From Kryptolebias marmoratus (lineage: Eukaryota; Chordata; Actinopteri; Cyprinodontiformes; Rivulidae), in assembly GCF_001649575.2 (NCBI RefSeq), contig NC_051452.1, positions 14,708,856 through 14,772,855 on the forward strand: a stretch of DNA of 64,000 nt. Reading direction: 5' to 3'. Position 1 is the stretch's first letter, and the number at the start of each line of letters is the position of its first letter. Below the pieces are notes generated by a model, which made no database searches, was not told where the DNA came from, and saw only the letters and a list, made by a program, of their open reading frames with translations. Positions 11,881 through 23,480 of the stretch are shown here, one piece after another. Both the position numbers and the translations under genes were made by a program.

Positions 11881-12750
11881 AATGTTCTTAGGACCCCTTA
11901 AAACTACACGATGACCCTGTTACGTTAAAACTCAGCCAGAATGGAGATTGTTTTTGCAAAGTGTTGGTGAGGTCTTTAAGCATTGGGGTCTCGATTATGT
12001 GATAGATCATGGAGGAATTTTGAGCATTCACAAAACTTTTGTAGCAAGGTTGCAATCATGCTGTCAGCATAGAGGGGCCCTGAGTGGTGCAGAATCGTGA
12101 CATGGGGCTAGCATGGTTTGGTTGTCAAGAAATTGAAGCAGCACTGACCACGTTGACCTCATGCCTAAGCTGATGATTCTCCCATGCCCACATCCTGCTG
12201 GTAGTGTGTTATTCCAACGTTCCTGGCAGCATGGCTGCTATGCGCAACTTGACCCATCACTGCTCTCACCATGCCGGTGCAATGACCAAGCCACTCTTTT
12301 AGCATCAAATACTAAGTCACCCTCAGCCATCTGTTTTTCACTTTTCAGCTGTAAAGCAAGAAACATTTATTCTCATGGTCAAGCCTGCTGGGCGAGGAAG
12401 GAAGAATGGCTCAAAGTGGTCATGGTTGAGCACAGAGAATTGCAGACTGTGACAAGGTTACCCAGCACATACGTCATAACTGTGGCGGTAGCATTCTGCT
12501 AGCGTGACATGAGCTACTGGTGTGTAGCCGCATTTTCACACGATTCAAGAAGAGTGTGCCAAGGCGAAGTCCAAGGTGTGGTGCAACCATGGGCGTATGT
12601 CGTAGTATCGTCATGAGAATGTGCTTCAGGTTTTCAGAATTTGCTGCAATCTAGCCACGCTCTAATTGGTCGTGCAGATCACAGAGAGCGTGGCGGGGTT
12701 GTTGTTTTGCGTGAAGGGAGCCTTTAAAGGATGTAAATAACTGCTAGTGG
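11880..12750. other. Unidentified segment, more CpG-rich than flanks
   Basis: The block differs in composition from its AT-rich flanks, with repeated GCATGG/CCATGC words and an open frame of 113 residues (12161-12502, +). The translated product has no motif I recognise and no start or splice context. An old DNA-transposon or retro-derived relic is the most likely explanation, but no terminal repeats were found. Confidence 0.3.
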
Positions 12751-12959
12751 ACTATTTATTTTTATTTTTACTGAAAAGGAGCAGAGTTGTGTCTTGATAT
12801 TTCAACAAAAACCAAAGAAAATCTCGGAAATGTTAGCAACTCCCATGGGAAAATGGGTAGTCAGAATGGTTTGAGTTTCTAAAATTATCAATACATTTCA
12901 CAAAAAAATGACATACAGCCCCTGTATTTTAGGAATTAATGTCAGGCGTGTTTTCTTAA

Positions 12960-13200
12960 TTAAAATGGATTTGGGGTTTGACTAACACCAACACACCTGT
13001 GTGTGTTTGGCTCCCAGCCAGAGGCAGCGACACGCAGAGAGACTAGTTTTGTCCATCTGGTTGTATTCTCTCATTTTACTTTTCTTGTACATCTTTATTC
13101 TGGTTCAGAAACTGAAACCTCAGTGACTGCCTTCAGAACCTGACTACGTGCATGAGCTCAGACCTTGAATTTTGAACATGTAAAGACAACGCCAGGGACT
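12960..13200. other. Intergenic, nothing recognised
   Basis: Mixed sequence next to a long AT microsatellite. It contains a short TG tract near 12999 and shows no gene. Confidence 0.4.
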
Positions 13201-13206
13201 TGAGTA

Positions 13207-13208
<2 letters not shown>

Positions 13209-13273
<65 letters not shown>

Positions 13274-13296
13274 TATATACATACATAAATATATAT
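13209..13296. repeat. (AT)n microsatellite
   Basis: About 30 uninterrupted AT units, then ATAC/ATAA-interrupted units to 13296. It is a likely source of polymorphism and of polymerase slippage. Tyr/Ile-rich open frames across it are artefacts. Confidence 0.95.
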
Positions 13297-13499
13297 TCTC
13301 GTAAATAATTGGTTGTCATGAGAATTATGATGTATAACTTTGACATCAGGTTTGCGTCTGGTGTCCTTTGCAGAAACAATAGCCAAAGAGAAACCAAACA
13401 GTTCCCTTTTGATGTGGACAGTTCGTGGCCAGTCATTTAGAGGAAGCTGGGAAAGATTTTCTATATGAATTAATTACAAATGCTTGGAAATGTCAAGTA

Positions 13500-13760
13500 T
13501 AGATAAAGCTTAATACCCTGTCTCCTCCCTTCCGCAACAGAGAAGCTTTTAAATGGCTCTCTGCCAGCCCCTATCTGCCAAACGACACCAAGGTTACTGG
13601 GAGAAGCTGAAATATTCATAATATATGCAAAACCACCGCCGTCCATGGACAGTGTTCATTGGAATTCAAGAGCGAGCTTCAAACCTTTGACAACTGCTTA
13701 AGTAATTAGTTGCTGGGAGAGCGAACCTCCTCCTCCCCTTATTCCTCTCCCTCCCTACGC
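13500..13760. promoter_or_regulatory. Strong candidate CNE
   Basis: This high-complexity block sits between AT-rich stretches. It has GAAATATTCATAATATATGC (POU/homeodomain-like) at about 13610-13629, CCATGGACAGTGTTCATTGG, and CTTAAGTAATTAGTTG (homeodomain TAATTA core) at about 13697-13712. It has no open frame of note. The motif density and its position in the fign desert suggest a developmental enhancer. No alignment was possible. Confidence 0.42.
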
Positions 13761-14169
13761 ATAGCAGCTAAATCTGGCAAGTAAATATTAGAGCATTTTA
13801 TCTTTTCAGTTTGATAGTATAATTGAATGTGTTAAGGAAAGGTTGTTAGACTTCTTGTAATCTAAATTCATCTAAAGATTGTTTGATATGAAACAAGTCA
13901 GTGTTTAGGTTTGGAAACGTGTTAGCTAAAGGGACTCAGCTGATTGAAACTACAAAGCTTGCAGACATATTTTTGAAGAACTGAGCCAAACTTCAAAGAG
14001 CATCTTATTTTGTATTCTAATTTGAATCTCTACTGAAAGTGAAGGGTTGAAATTTTTTAAAATCTGCATGCAATTTTGATTAAAGACTCACTTGAATGGC
14101 TGAAAAGTGTCCCTCGTTACGAGATATTTGACTTACAGATTTTGGCGAATGTATTATTAATAGCAGACA

Positions 14170-14660
14170 ACAAAGAACAACATGTTTTGTGCTGAAACAA
14201 TGGCAGAATTCAGTGTTCAACATGGGCCTGAGCTCCTCGTTTGCTGTGTCTTCGCGCCCCCCTCCCCCTCCCCCTCCTTCTCCTCTCTACAAATGCTACT
14301 CACTGGTCAGTTTCGTCAAGGCTGGGGAGCTGCTACACAATGGGAATCATGCCCGAATTGGAGCGGAGCCAAAGCCCATTCAAAGCAACTCCCCGTGCCT
14401 AACGCATTACCCCGGCTTATTAATCTGAAGAGATTGTGGGTTGTTTTTTTTTGTGTGTGTGTTTACTAAGCACGATTCGCTTCTAATTAAAGTGAAATAA
14501 TTATACTTCAAAGGAGCAGGGAGGCAGGAAAACTGTTCAAAGACGAGAGCACCTCTTGTCACGAGGAGAATTGCTTGCCATAACAATGCAGGACAGCAAA
14601 ATTAATCACACGGCTTGCCAGGGATATTAAAGGCTATTACACTAACTATAATACAAAACC
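14170..14660. promoter_or_regulatory. Strong candidate CNE
   Basis: Dense homeodomain-like words include GCTTATTAATCTGAAG (about 14415), CTTCTAATTAAAGTG (about 14480) and AAAATTAATCACACGG (about 14598). They are accompanied by AACAATGG/AACAATGC (SOX-like) words and a C/CT-rich spacer (14257-14285). Two overlapping frames on the + strand (14182-14469) are low-complexity Ser/Pro-rich and not convincing as exons. Confidence 0.42.
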
Positions 14661-14900
14661 ACAAAGCGTTTTATATAAACAGCACTACAAATTAATTAAG
14701 TTAATCCCAACATGTGTACATCAAATCTCTGATGTTGTTGTATACGTTATTTGACACAGATATAGTCATAAATACTTTTTATACACTTTATCCCTGGGGT
14801 TTGTTGCCATTTATTGACCTTCTATAAGAAAGATCACGTCCGAAATATCAGACTTAGGAAGGGGGGACTTAGAAGAAAAAGTATCTGTGAATTACGAGCT
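14660..14900. other. AT-rich intergenic DNA
   Basis: AT-rich linker between two CNE-like blocks; nothing recognised. Confidence 0.4.
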
Positions 14901-15400
14901 TACTAAGTGGGTGTAATACAGACATATAAGCCCGACTCCAAGGCTTGATTCAGCAGCCCTGGCTGGTGTGAACAATTGGACCACCCCTTTTTATGAGCAC
15001 AAGTGTCCTTGTCCTTGGTGAGGCGAAGGTCGATGTGTTCCCTCCTCTCTCTCCTGCTGTGGTGCTTCCACTGGCCATTCATTTGGGCCGGTGATGGCTC
15101 TAATAACATCTCCATCGCATTAAAGCCGAACCAGGCTGAGGAGATGTTAATACTCCCCTGCACTCGCTGCCAGGAAATTGGTCGTGTATTACAACAAGTG
15201 CTTTTTAAGAGCTCCCGTGGCCAAGTCTGTGGTAGCAACAGATATTCATGGCTGCCTGCATGTTAAAGCTCTTAACACAGTGGATTTTCAAGTTGTGACA
15301 GTTCAAGGGAAGCGGTGCTGATAACATATTCAGAACGGTGCTGTAGCAAGGCCGTTCCTCCAATTCCTCTTTGCATCTCCGCTGCTCGACTGACAAGGTT
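14900..15400. promoter_or_regulatory. Strong candidate CNE
   Basis: High-complexity sequence with low repeat content over about 500 bases. It includes GAACAATTGGACC (SOX-like) near 14968 and GATATTCATGGCTGCC near 15241. Open frames of 60-110 residues occur on both strands over the same bases, which argues against coding and for generally low stop density. Confidence 0.4.
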
Positions 15401-15589
15401 GCCTATGTGTGTTTTTATTAAAGAAGATTAGAGAGGAATGCTTTAAACACACAAAACCAGGGTCCAGTAACAGGATAATACAAAGGTAAATAGGTGGATA
15501 AAATTTTATTTATGCAAATTGGCATGTTTTTAATTAAAGGTGTAACTTTAGTGCAAAACCATGAACTAAAAAATAGGAGCATTCTGTTT

Positions 15590-16660
15590 TTGTTTGTTTT
15601 TTTCTTTTACTTAAAAAAAAATTAGTTACAAATATAAGAATGTTAAAACAAGTTTGATGAGGTCCTACATTTCCTCTCATCTCTTTTACATCCATTACTA
15701 ACTATTTCAACATTGAAAAGTTTAATATTTTTAGAGCAGTTTATTTTTGATTCATTTATAATAAATTGTATCCATCTTTTTACCCCAAAGTGAAAAAAAT
15801 GTCCCACAGTTATTCAGTCATTTTACATTTGGATCAGAGTAAAGTTGGTGTGCAGTGTTTAATATAGTAAAAGTAAAAAAAAAAAAAAAAGCTAACAGGT
15901 AAAAAAAAAACAGCTAACGTAATAATGGTTAACAACCAGCTGCTATTAGAAACAGGAAAAAGCACAAATAGCGACAATAATTTGAAAACCAAGTTTGTAT
16001 ATGTCTGACATCTCATCTAAATAATTTTAAATCTATAAATTTATTCAAAAATTGGTCTTTTCAGCCTTTTATATTTGATTAATTATCGGTAAATTGTGTC
16101 CAACTTTTTCTTACCTAACAAAAAATAAACTTTGAAAAAAGCCTACCAATACAATTGGCATTTGAATATGAGTAAAGCTGATATGCAATATCTAAAATAA
16201 GAAAAGTTAAAAAAAAAAAAGTAAAACTAAACTAAAAATAGTTACCCGGTTAACAATAAGTTGTGTTTAACTCTTCTTTTTGAAAACCAGAGAAATCAGA
16301 AATAATGATACAAACTGAAAAAAAAAAGTTTGCGAAGGTTTGATCTTTCATCTGATCTGTATCACAACTATCATAAACTAATTCAGCAAAAAGAACATTG
16401 GATCTTTTCAGGACTATTGGTATTTGATACATATCCGGTAAATTGTATTTTTGTCTTTTTCACTTTAAATAGAAAGTAAATGAAAAATAATAACCCATTC
16501 CTATGACATTTGAGTAAGAATAAAGTTGATACATAGTATCTAACATAACAAAACATTATCTGGTTTCAAGTTAATAATTAGACATATTTAACTCCCATTT
16601 GGAATGATCCAATGATTGGTTTTATTCAGTACTATATTTGATATAAGTTTCTTAAGGAAC
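15590..16660. repeat. Tandem repeat, about 350-base period, about 3 diverged units
   Basis: Units begin near 15728, 16058 and 16405 with a TTTTcAG...TATTTGATT...GGTAAATTGT string. They continue with a CATTTGNATNNGAGTAAAGTTGAT-like string, a TATCTAANATA string and an A-run. A partial unit precedes them (from about 15590) and a truncated fourth starts near 16620. Spacing is 330 and 347 bases. The sequence is AT-rich and not coding. It is best described as a short, decayed satellite-type array. Confidence 0.65.
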
Positions 16661-16934
16661 AGGAGTCCTGTAGGCATGGCATTGGTGAGCTACATTCATA
16701 ATAGATATGTTTAATTGAAAAACCTGTGAATTACAAGTATTTTTAGTATTTCGTAAAAAGATAAAAGAATGCATGGCCTAGCTGTTTTTTTGAGAAGTCC
16801 ATCACACAGTTGTCATGAGATACTGCCTAGTTAGTGTCTTTTACCACAGGTCAGTATTCTTCACCATTAACTCATATAACATATTATTACTACTTTCTGC
16901 TTAATGTGACATTGACTTTATAATGCTGTAGATC

Positions 16935-17000
16935 TAAGTAGGTAGGTAGGTACATTTATTTATATAGCACTTTTCAGCACAAGGCGACTCAAAGTGCTCA
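16935..17000 (-). mobile_element. Non-LTR retrotransposon 3' tail, minus strand
   Basis: TAGGTAGGTAGGTA is followed by a 'catttatttatatagcac' string and then GGCGACTCAAAGTGCT. This is the reverse complement of the tail at about 26865-26925 and is the typical 3' end of a fish LINE or a SINE that borrows it. Confidence 0.7.
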
Positions 17001-17039
17001 TCTAGTAATAGTTCAGGGCTGTGCTCGCAAGTTCTCTTG

Positions 17040-17200
17040 TTAGTGCAAAATTTTACTCAACTCCCGGTGAACTCAGGGGTTATTGCTGCTGATTAGGCAG
17101 ACTGATACATTCAGCAACCTCAGCACACCTACGTTAACACAGACAGTGTTCGGTTGACAAAACAGTGACAAATTAAACAAATTGTCTTGTGCAAAAGGTT
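17040..17200. repeat. Family F dispersed repeat, second copy
   Basis: It matches 6668-6790 (see that entry), sharing the ACTNNTACATTNAGCANCCTC string and AAACAGTGACAAA. Confidence 0.55.
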
Positions 17201-17269
17201 TGCTGTGTGCTGAAAATGTTCTGATCCTTTTATCTGTTTTTATCCATACTAATGCATTGGTTTTTTTGG

Positions 17270-17930
17270 TCCTAGTAAGATTGAGGCTGGGTCCTTGGGT
17301 AGCTGTCACTGTCGGTCACCATGGTGAGGGAGGGATTGATGGCCCCCGTTGGCCAGTGAAGACGTATACATCATGTTGGTCCAGGGCTGCTGCATCCAGA
17401 TGGACCTGGGCCATCCATTGTCTGTCAAGGACACAGCTATCTGAGAAGTGTTGTCCTCCCTTCTCCTGCTTTTCTGTGGCACTAACAAGTCTTTCATTTG
17501 CCATGTAAGATGAAGCCATATGGGTAGAGGGCTTTTTCTGTCAAGATTTCAAGGTTTTTTCAAATTAAGATGTTCCCCTTTAGCTTGTTTGACATCCCTT
17601 CAGAGCGACAAAGACTGCAGTATTTCTTTTTTTTCTTCTTCTTTTTTTGTCTAAAAAAGAAAAAAATCATTGTCAGCCCAACATTGTGCTGTAAATGAGC
17701 TGACAATTTAAAAGCAGTATTGTGGAAAAGAAACAATTAGTAGTGATGTTTTAGCTCCAAAGTCAGTAAAACTGACAAATTGCTGAAACACTCACTTTTA
17801 TCATTGCAGAATGAGGCACAGCTAAGTATTTTCATTGATTTAACAATGACAATTGAAACTGCTGTGTTTAAACTCACTTCAAAATAAAAAGAACATGTTC
17901 ATATCAAGCTGACTTTCTTTTAGCCAAAGC
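17270..17930. promoter_or_regulatory. Weak to moderate candidate CNE pair
   Basis: There are two balanced-composition blocks (17280-17520 and 17670-17880), separated by a T-rich run. The second has AACAATTAG, AACAATGACAATTG (SOX-like pair) and ATTGCTGAAAC words. The first is open on both strands for 60-108 residues without coding support. Confidence 0.28.
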
Positions 17931-18009
17931 CTATATCTCATAACTGCCTGTTTTTATATAATTTCACTTTTAAATTGTGGCACAAATCAAATTGAACTAT
18001 TTCTGTGTT

Positions 18010-18015
<6 letters not shown>

Positions 18016-18043
<28 letters not shown>

Positions 18044-18060
18044 TATATTGACAGACAGAC

Positions 18061-18127
<67 letters not shown>

Positions 18128-18128
18128 C

Positions 18129-18223
<95 letters not shown>
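18016..18223. repeat. (TATG)n followed by (GATA)n microsatellite
   Basis: A TATG run (18016-18044) leads into GACA units, then about 40 GATA units to 18223, with one GACA interruption near 18127. The Ser-Ile-Tyr-Leu open frames on the minus strand are repeat artefacts. Confidence 0.97.
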
Positions 18224-18790
18224 CTGGTGTTCACATCTGGCTTCTTCTCTGCCTGATAGAGCTTTAAGCAGCATCAGTGGATGGTACAGTGAAATATGTT
18301 TACAGACAGTGATGTCTGGAACAGAATCAGACCTGTTTGTTAATGCAGTGGCCCCTGAGGGCCCCATGATCACAGACATCCAATATTAACTTTCAGTCTT
18401 GTCCTTTGAGCTCAGAGATTTCTCCAGATTCTTGAAATCTTTTTTTATATTATAAACCTTAGATGATGGGTTATTTAGAGTCTTTGCAATTTTCCATTGA
18501 GGAACATTATAATAAAATTGCTCCACTGTTTTTAGAGTTTTTCGCAAACTGGTGAACCTCTGCTCATCTTTACTTCTGAGAAATTTAGCCTCTAAAATGC
18601 TATTTTTATACCCAGTCTTCTTCCTGGCCTGTTTACAGTTAACCTAATTAGTTGCAAAATGTTCCTCCAGCTGTTTCCTATTCTTACCATTTATTTTTAC
18701 ACACTTTTGTTGCCCCTGTCCCAACTTTTTTTGAGATGTGTTGCTGCCATAAAATTCAGAATTGCATAAATTTGTGTGTGTATTACTAAA
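18224..18790 (-). mobile_element. DNA-transposon-type relic of a common fish family
   Basis: The block ends with CCCCTGTCCCAACTTTTTTT and GAGATGTGTTGCTGCCATAA (about 18711-18752), words I know as a very frequent terminus-proximal sequence in ray-finned fish repeats. The reverse strand would carry decayed transposase-like sequence, but it is full of stops. The family is not named with confidence. The GATA microsatellite abuts its other edge. Confidence 0.55.
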
Positions 18791-19920
18791 CTGTGAGGTA
18801 ATTAAACGAGGTGCACCCTGTTCACACGTACGAGGCTGGTTAATGCTGTTGAACTAGTGTTTCCTAATGCTAAAAGTTTCAAATCCAAATTAATTACATC
18901 ATTGTTCTCAAAGATGAGATTTTAGGGTTTTTGTTAAAGTTTAAGCTCAAATCCCTAAGGCTCGGCTCTTGGTTGTGTTAATTTAAACCACAATGCAGCT
19001 GAAGAACCCTCAGGAAAACGGTGCTTGAGAAAGTGGTGATTCAAATGAACAGACCCAGACGGTCTTCACACATGGTATTACACTTAGGCACTGCAAGTGA
19101 ATTCACAGCTTAGCTCAACAAGGTTGTACTTAAGACTGTGTATAATATTTCCAAATTTGTACCGAAGAACTGAAAAAATTATAGAAGTTCCACAATAACA
19201 CTGAGGGTGTTACAATGTCCTATCACAAATGAGCCGAGTCCATCAGAAATGATTTTTCTTAACAGTATAAACTGACTCATGTCTTTAACCAAGATAAGCA
19301 CGTTTTTTTCTCTGTATTTTAAAGTTGTTATTGTGGTCATTCTCGCCACCTGCTGGTGTGGCATGGCTATTTCAGAGTTTTTGTTAGAATGTGTGAGTAG
19401 AGAAAATATAAACAAAGAAAGATATCTTTATTTGTGGCAAACCTCCAGCAACATAATTTCAGCAGCCTTTGTGCATGTAATTACAGTTGCCTGTTACCAT
19501 TTATTGTTTTTATTTTAACTTAATTGATTTATCACCCAGTTTGCAAATACTGCCTACATACGATTACTTTTTACGTAATTATATCATAAATTAATTTTGT
19601 TTTAAAATACCAGTGCTCAATTGATTTGATAAAATACAAGTGAGAGTTGTTGCTGGAATTCCAAAATAAACTTTGTGGCAGCATATACACTTCTCGTCAT
19701 AAAGGAGATTCTATACAGTGAAACCTGGATTCAAAGCAACATGTTGTTTGTGAAAAAAAAAAAAGATGCTAGCTATACAGGGCATTTAGAAAAAAACATT
19801 AGGAGTGTTTTAGACCAGTTTTAAAGACACAGGTTTATAAGGACTATTAGTCACATTATGAGCCTGTTATAAAAGCTTGCGTGTTTGCTTTTGCACTGCC
19901 CGGGGAACACTGTGATTGTG
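18790..19920. repeat. Mixed desert with a family C core at 19330-19365
   Basis: TTGTGGTCATTCTCGCCACC (19331-19350) followed by TGGTGTGGCATGG is the reverse-strand family C core. The segment 18800-18860 has some CpG and TTAATGCTG words. Otherwise it is AT-rich with no gene. Confidence 0.45.
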
Positions 19921-19922
19921 CA

Positions 19923-19953
19923 ACATTCTGCGACCTGATGGTTCGCAGAATGT
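19923..19953. repeat. Perfect 11-bp inverted repeat, 9-base loop
   Basis: ACATTCTGCGA (19923-19933) and TCGCAGAATGT (19943-19953) are exact reverse complements around CCTGATGGT. The hairpin would be stable in single-stranded DNA or RNA. It could be the inner end of an old transposon or a chance palindrome; no target duplication was seen. Confidence 0.85.
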
Positions 19954-20099
19954 CAACAAAGGCTTGTGACATACAAGAACAACAGGAAACTCTATAGGTA
20001 GAGCTGTGCGTTGTGGGTCTTTGGTTTAATTTTAAAATAACGTTTGAAAGAGCTACAAAACGTAGAATGAGACGTAGAAGCCAAGACTCATATGACACT

Positions 20100-21200
20100 A
20101 CTTTAACTGCACACGTTTAAAGAGCACATCATAGCAGTCAACAGTAACAATTAAGTAGCTTCTACTTCAGTGATGTTATTGCAGTTTTATTAAAGCAGTT
20201 AATTAAAGAATGTTCAACTTGCATGGCTAATCAACATGCATTTATGTACAGACCAATCAAATACCCTTACAACATTTGAGAGTCCTTAATGAGTCAAGAA
20301 AGTGTATATTTTAAACACCATTGACAGACATAGGACAGTTATTGTATTTGTATTATAATTTTGCTCTCTGTACAATGTATGGTTGGTAATTCAAAATATC
20401 CCATAATGTAATATTTTGACCATTTCAATGAATGGCTACATTAATCTATTACCAAACACAATTAGGATATGAAGGCATACATATCATGCTAGCTTGTTAA
20501 AATGACACATCGTCTCACATGTCTTTTTCCAAATTTTTTTTTTTTTATCAGGACCCTGATACATGATGGTTCAACAGAAGCCTTACAGAGGATAGTTCAG
20601 TCTGACTGATATTGTGGACTCTTCAGTGTAGGATGGTGGCTCATCCTGCACTCCTCACCTGTGGAGGCGCTGTTTTACAGGAGGCGCTTTTAACAACTGT
20701 TTTGTTAGCCTATTTAAAGGTAAAAATGCCTTATAGGCTTTAATATGCACTGTCTATAATAATGTGCTACTAAAGAAGATAATTAGGACCCACTTTAGAA
20801 TGCAAATTGGGTTTGCACAATATTTTTTTTAAATACAGTATTTTAAAGCTGCCAGTATGAAACTGCCCATTTGGCAACACTGACTTTGAACCAAGAGCTT
20901 TAAAGTACCTGATAAATATAGTTATAGGGACTATGAATGGTCACAGTAACACCAATACCATGCAATAAAAATGTTTCTTCTTCCACTTTTTATTAAAAAA
21001 GGAGATATAATTTATTTCTTAAAGCTTTTTAGAGGCACTGTAACCACTGATAGAAACAAACTTCAGTGTTTGTGCTAAGAGAAGCTGTTCTTTCCTTAAA
21101 TGCAAAGGCATCGAAATGGTATCATCTTTGTGTCTATTTCTTAGCAAAAACATAAAGATGGCTGTGGCTTAAAAATGTTGTATCACTCATTTAACAAAAC
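20100..21200. other. AT-rich intergenic DNA
   Basis: AT-rich with a T-run near 20537-20547; there is no gene and no repeat with clear ends. A short CA tract sits at 21217-21232. Confidence 0.4.
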
Positions 21201-21239
21201 CACGATGGACAACTGTACACACACACACACATTCCAGCC

Positions 21240-21560
21240 AGCCAGCCAGCTAGTTTATCGCTTCCCCCCGTGGTGTGAGGTGGGACCAGGGAAGCATGGA
21301 GTTATTCACTGTCTGCCTACTTGCTTCTAATAGTCTGGCACAGCGTGACTGACGCTGCCCCTCTCAGCAGTGATTGAGTGTATTGATCCTGAGCTGCTGC
21401 CGCCGGCGCGCTCCCTGGACACCGGGCAGGAGGAGACCGGCAATCAGATCTTTCACTGGGAGAAAAAGCCCTCCTCATCTGCCTTAATCATCCGATCGAT
21501 GATTAGCGCGCCGGCCCACTCATCTCTTCCTCTCACTGACAAAGACATCTCCTCAGTCTC
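21240..21560. promoter_or_regulatory. Strong candidate CNE with inverted TAATCATC pair
   Basis: This compact GC-richer block has CGCGCTCC and GCGCGCCGGCCC patches. At 21485-21505 a perfect inverted pair TAATCATC-CGATC-GATGATTA forms two opposed homeodomain-like sites. A 105-residue open frame from 21370 runs into the TG microsatellite and has no splice support. It is among the best enhancer candidates upstream of fign. Confidence 0.42.
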
Positions 21561-21643
21561 TGCTTGCTGTTTTTTTTTAATCCTCACTTCAACTCTGTTG
21601 ATTTCTTCCTTTGCTGCATTGGCTTTGGTGTGTATCTGTGTTG

Positions 21644-21646
<3 letters not shown>

Positions 21647-21676
<30 letters not shown>
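21647..21676. repeat. (TG)n microsatellite
   Basis: About 14 TG units. The Cys/Val-rich open frames across it are artefacts. Confidence 0.92.
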
Positions 21677-21677
<1 letters not shown>

Positions 21678-21839
21678 TCATCCCTGAAGCCAAACAACAA
21701 TATTCTTAAGCAGGGGAGTCTTTTGCTGACCAGTCCTTTTTTGAGTGAAAGTGAGAATGACAGATAGAGAACTTGATTTAAAGGAGAGAAGGACAGAGAA
21801 ACAGGTAGGTGAAGACAAAGAGAGGGAGTGTAATGGAAT

Positions 21840-22220
21840 TTAACAACAGCAACTGTTAAATCATCTGCTGCTTTCTATGGTTGGGACACATCCAACCCCC
21901 TCCTTAAGACCCCCATTACTCCTTCATGTTGCCAACAGTACTCTGTGGTATACCTCTTCCCACTTTTCCATCCATTGAGTGCCAAATTGCTCCCATCACC
22001 TGGCATTACTCACCAGTCAAATCTTTTAATCTGATCATTATCTTGAAACTAGGCACCAGCCCAAGAGCTTTTGTTTGTCGGAGTAAGATGTCGTAAATGA
22101 TTAGGAAAGGAGCAAATTTCTGCTCCACTGTTGTTGAGCCACTTAAATTTGTGGATTATAAAGTGTAGGTCTCGTAATTCCCAGCATTTCCTTTTTCACT
22201 GCTGTTCTATTCCTTTTAAT
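21840..22220. promoter_or_regulatory. Strong candidate CNE
   Basis: Contains AACAGCAACTGTTAAATCAT, CATCACCTGGCATTACTCACC (E-box CACCTG), TTAATCTGATCATTATCTTG, GTAAATGATTAGGAAAGG and ACTTAAATTTGTGGATTATA. These words are long, non-repetitive and typical of vertebrate CNEs. The block ends directly at the family B boundary (22221). Confidence 0.4.
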
Positions 22221-22460
22221 TGCTCGCCACCATGAAAGGTGGGAAATCATGTAACTGCTTTTGTCTGTGTGTGTCAATCCGAGCCACAGCTAATGGACCT
22301 TAGCAAACACCGAATGGCTATAACTTCGTAAATTTTACAAATACTTATCTAAAATATGGAATGATAGTAGCTGAGAATCATCCCTAACACATATTCTGAG
22401 CACTAATCCTTGCACAAGACTTTTGCTTGAAAAATTTGGTTGATATGCATACCTCCAAAC
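22221..22460 (-). repeat. Family B dispersed repeat, reverse copy with clear end
   Basis: It starts with TGCTCGCCACCATGAAAG (22221-22238), an 18-base word whose exact reverse complement ends the forward copy at 24135-24152. It continues with GCCACAGCTAATGGACC, GTAGCTGAGAATCATCC and CTGAGCACTAATCC in family order. Confidence 0.72.
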
Positions 22461-22980
22461 AATGCTGGTTTCATTTTAGATGAACCCAACATTCTAAAAT
22501 TATGCTTGTACTACTTGTATTATGCTTTTTTTTACTGTCTTTCACTTTCCAATGCGTCCTTCATTGTATGATCACACTTTATATTCAACACAGTCCAAGC
22601 ATTCCTTGTTTTCTGCATTTCAACTTGTGCCGAGAACTTGCAGTGACTGTTCAAGTATATCCGGGGTTTGCAAAAGAAGCAAAAGTTAAGATTACTGTTG
22701 GTCTTGACAGCCAAAGACAGATACAGAAAAGGTAGAGTTAAAGTAGAGATGTGAAGACAAAATGAGAAACATCTGAGGCCTTTTCTGTGAACCATCTGCT
22801 TAAAGTGTTCGAGCTTCCAAAATCCTCACATCTTGTCACATTTCAGTGAAATCTAATAAGGCTAATCAACACCAACAATGAGTTTAGTGCATTATCTGTG
22901 AAAGAAATCCTGAGAAACTTGTTAGAGTTAGCACATGCTTTGTTTCTTTAAACCGTTGGGTGCAAATGTACACCTATACA
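22460..22980. other. AT-rich intergenic DNA
   Basis: No supported gene. Short open frames of 77-87 residues on both strands show no coding signature. Confidence 0.35.
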
Positions 22981-23480
22981 ATGCTTAGTTTTCACTAATG
23001 AGCCCTTCCATTGCACGTTGAGTACAACAGAGCACATGATTACTTCAGCCCTTCATCGTGCAGAAGGAGAACACCAGCCAACGGCTTCTAAGTGCTCATT
23101 TTCAATTATCTTCTATTAGGAATTCCAGCATTTGCAAGCCCTAGCGGCGAACCCACTCCTGCTGCCCACCCACTAACCTACACACACTCAATCGAGTGCC
23201 CAAATGGGCCAAGAGCCCGTAAAACATGCGGCCTGCAGAACAATGCGTGATGTAAGTTTTGAGAGCGTGGAGTGCCACTTCACAGACAAAATCAGCTTGC
23301 CCCGTCTCTCGAGGTGTAAGGGCTGAAGGGTGGGGGAAGACACGGGAAACAAAATGACTGTTTTTAGAAGATCCACTTCTTCTTGATGAAGCAAAATCAT
23401 CCTTCCCCCTCAGTGAAAATGGCTCTTGTAAATGCAGAGGATAACTAACACTAGAGATGGGTAGTAATTGTTCAAGTGGC
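22980..23480. promoter_or_regulatory. Candidate CNE
   Basis: Balanced composition with CTAATGAGCCCTTCCATTGC, TTTTCAATTATCTTC and CCATTGCACGTTGAG words. It lies between the two inverted family B copies. Overlapping frames on the minus strand (113 and 70 residues) are not supported by any motif. Confidence 0.33.

Noticed and set aside
12161..12502. 113-residue open frame
   Set aside because: No motif, no Kozak or splice signals; sits in an unidentified repeat-like block.
17938..18379. Open frames of 98 and 130 residues over the GATA array
   Set aside because: Pure microsatellite translation (Ser-Ile-Tyr-Leu repeats).
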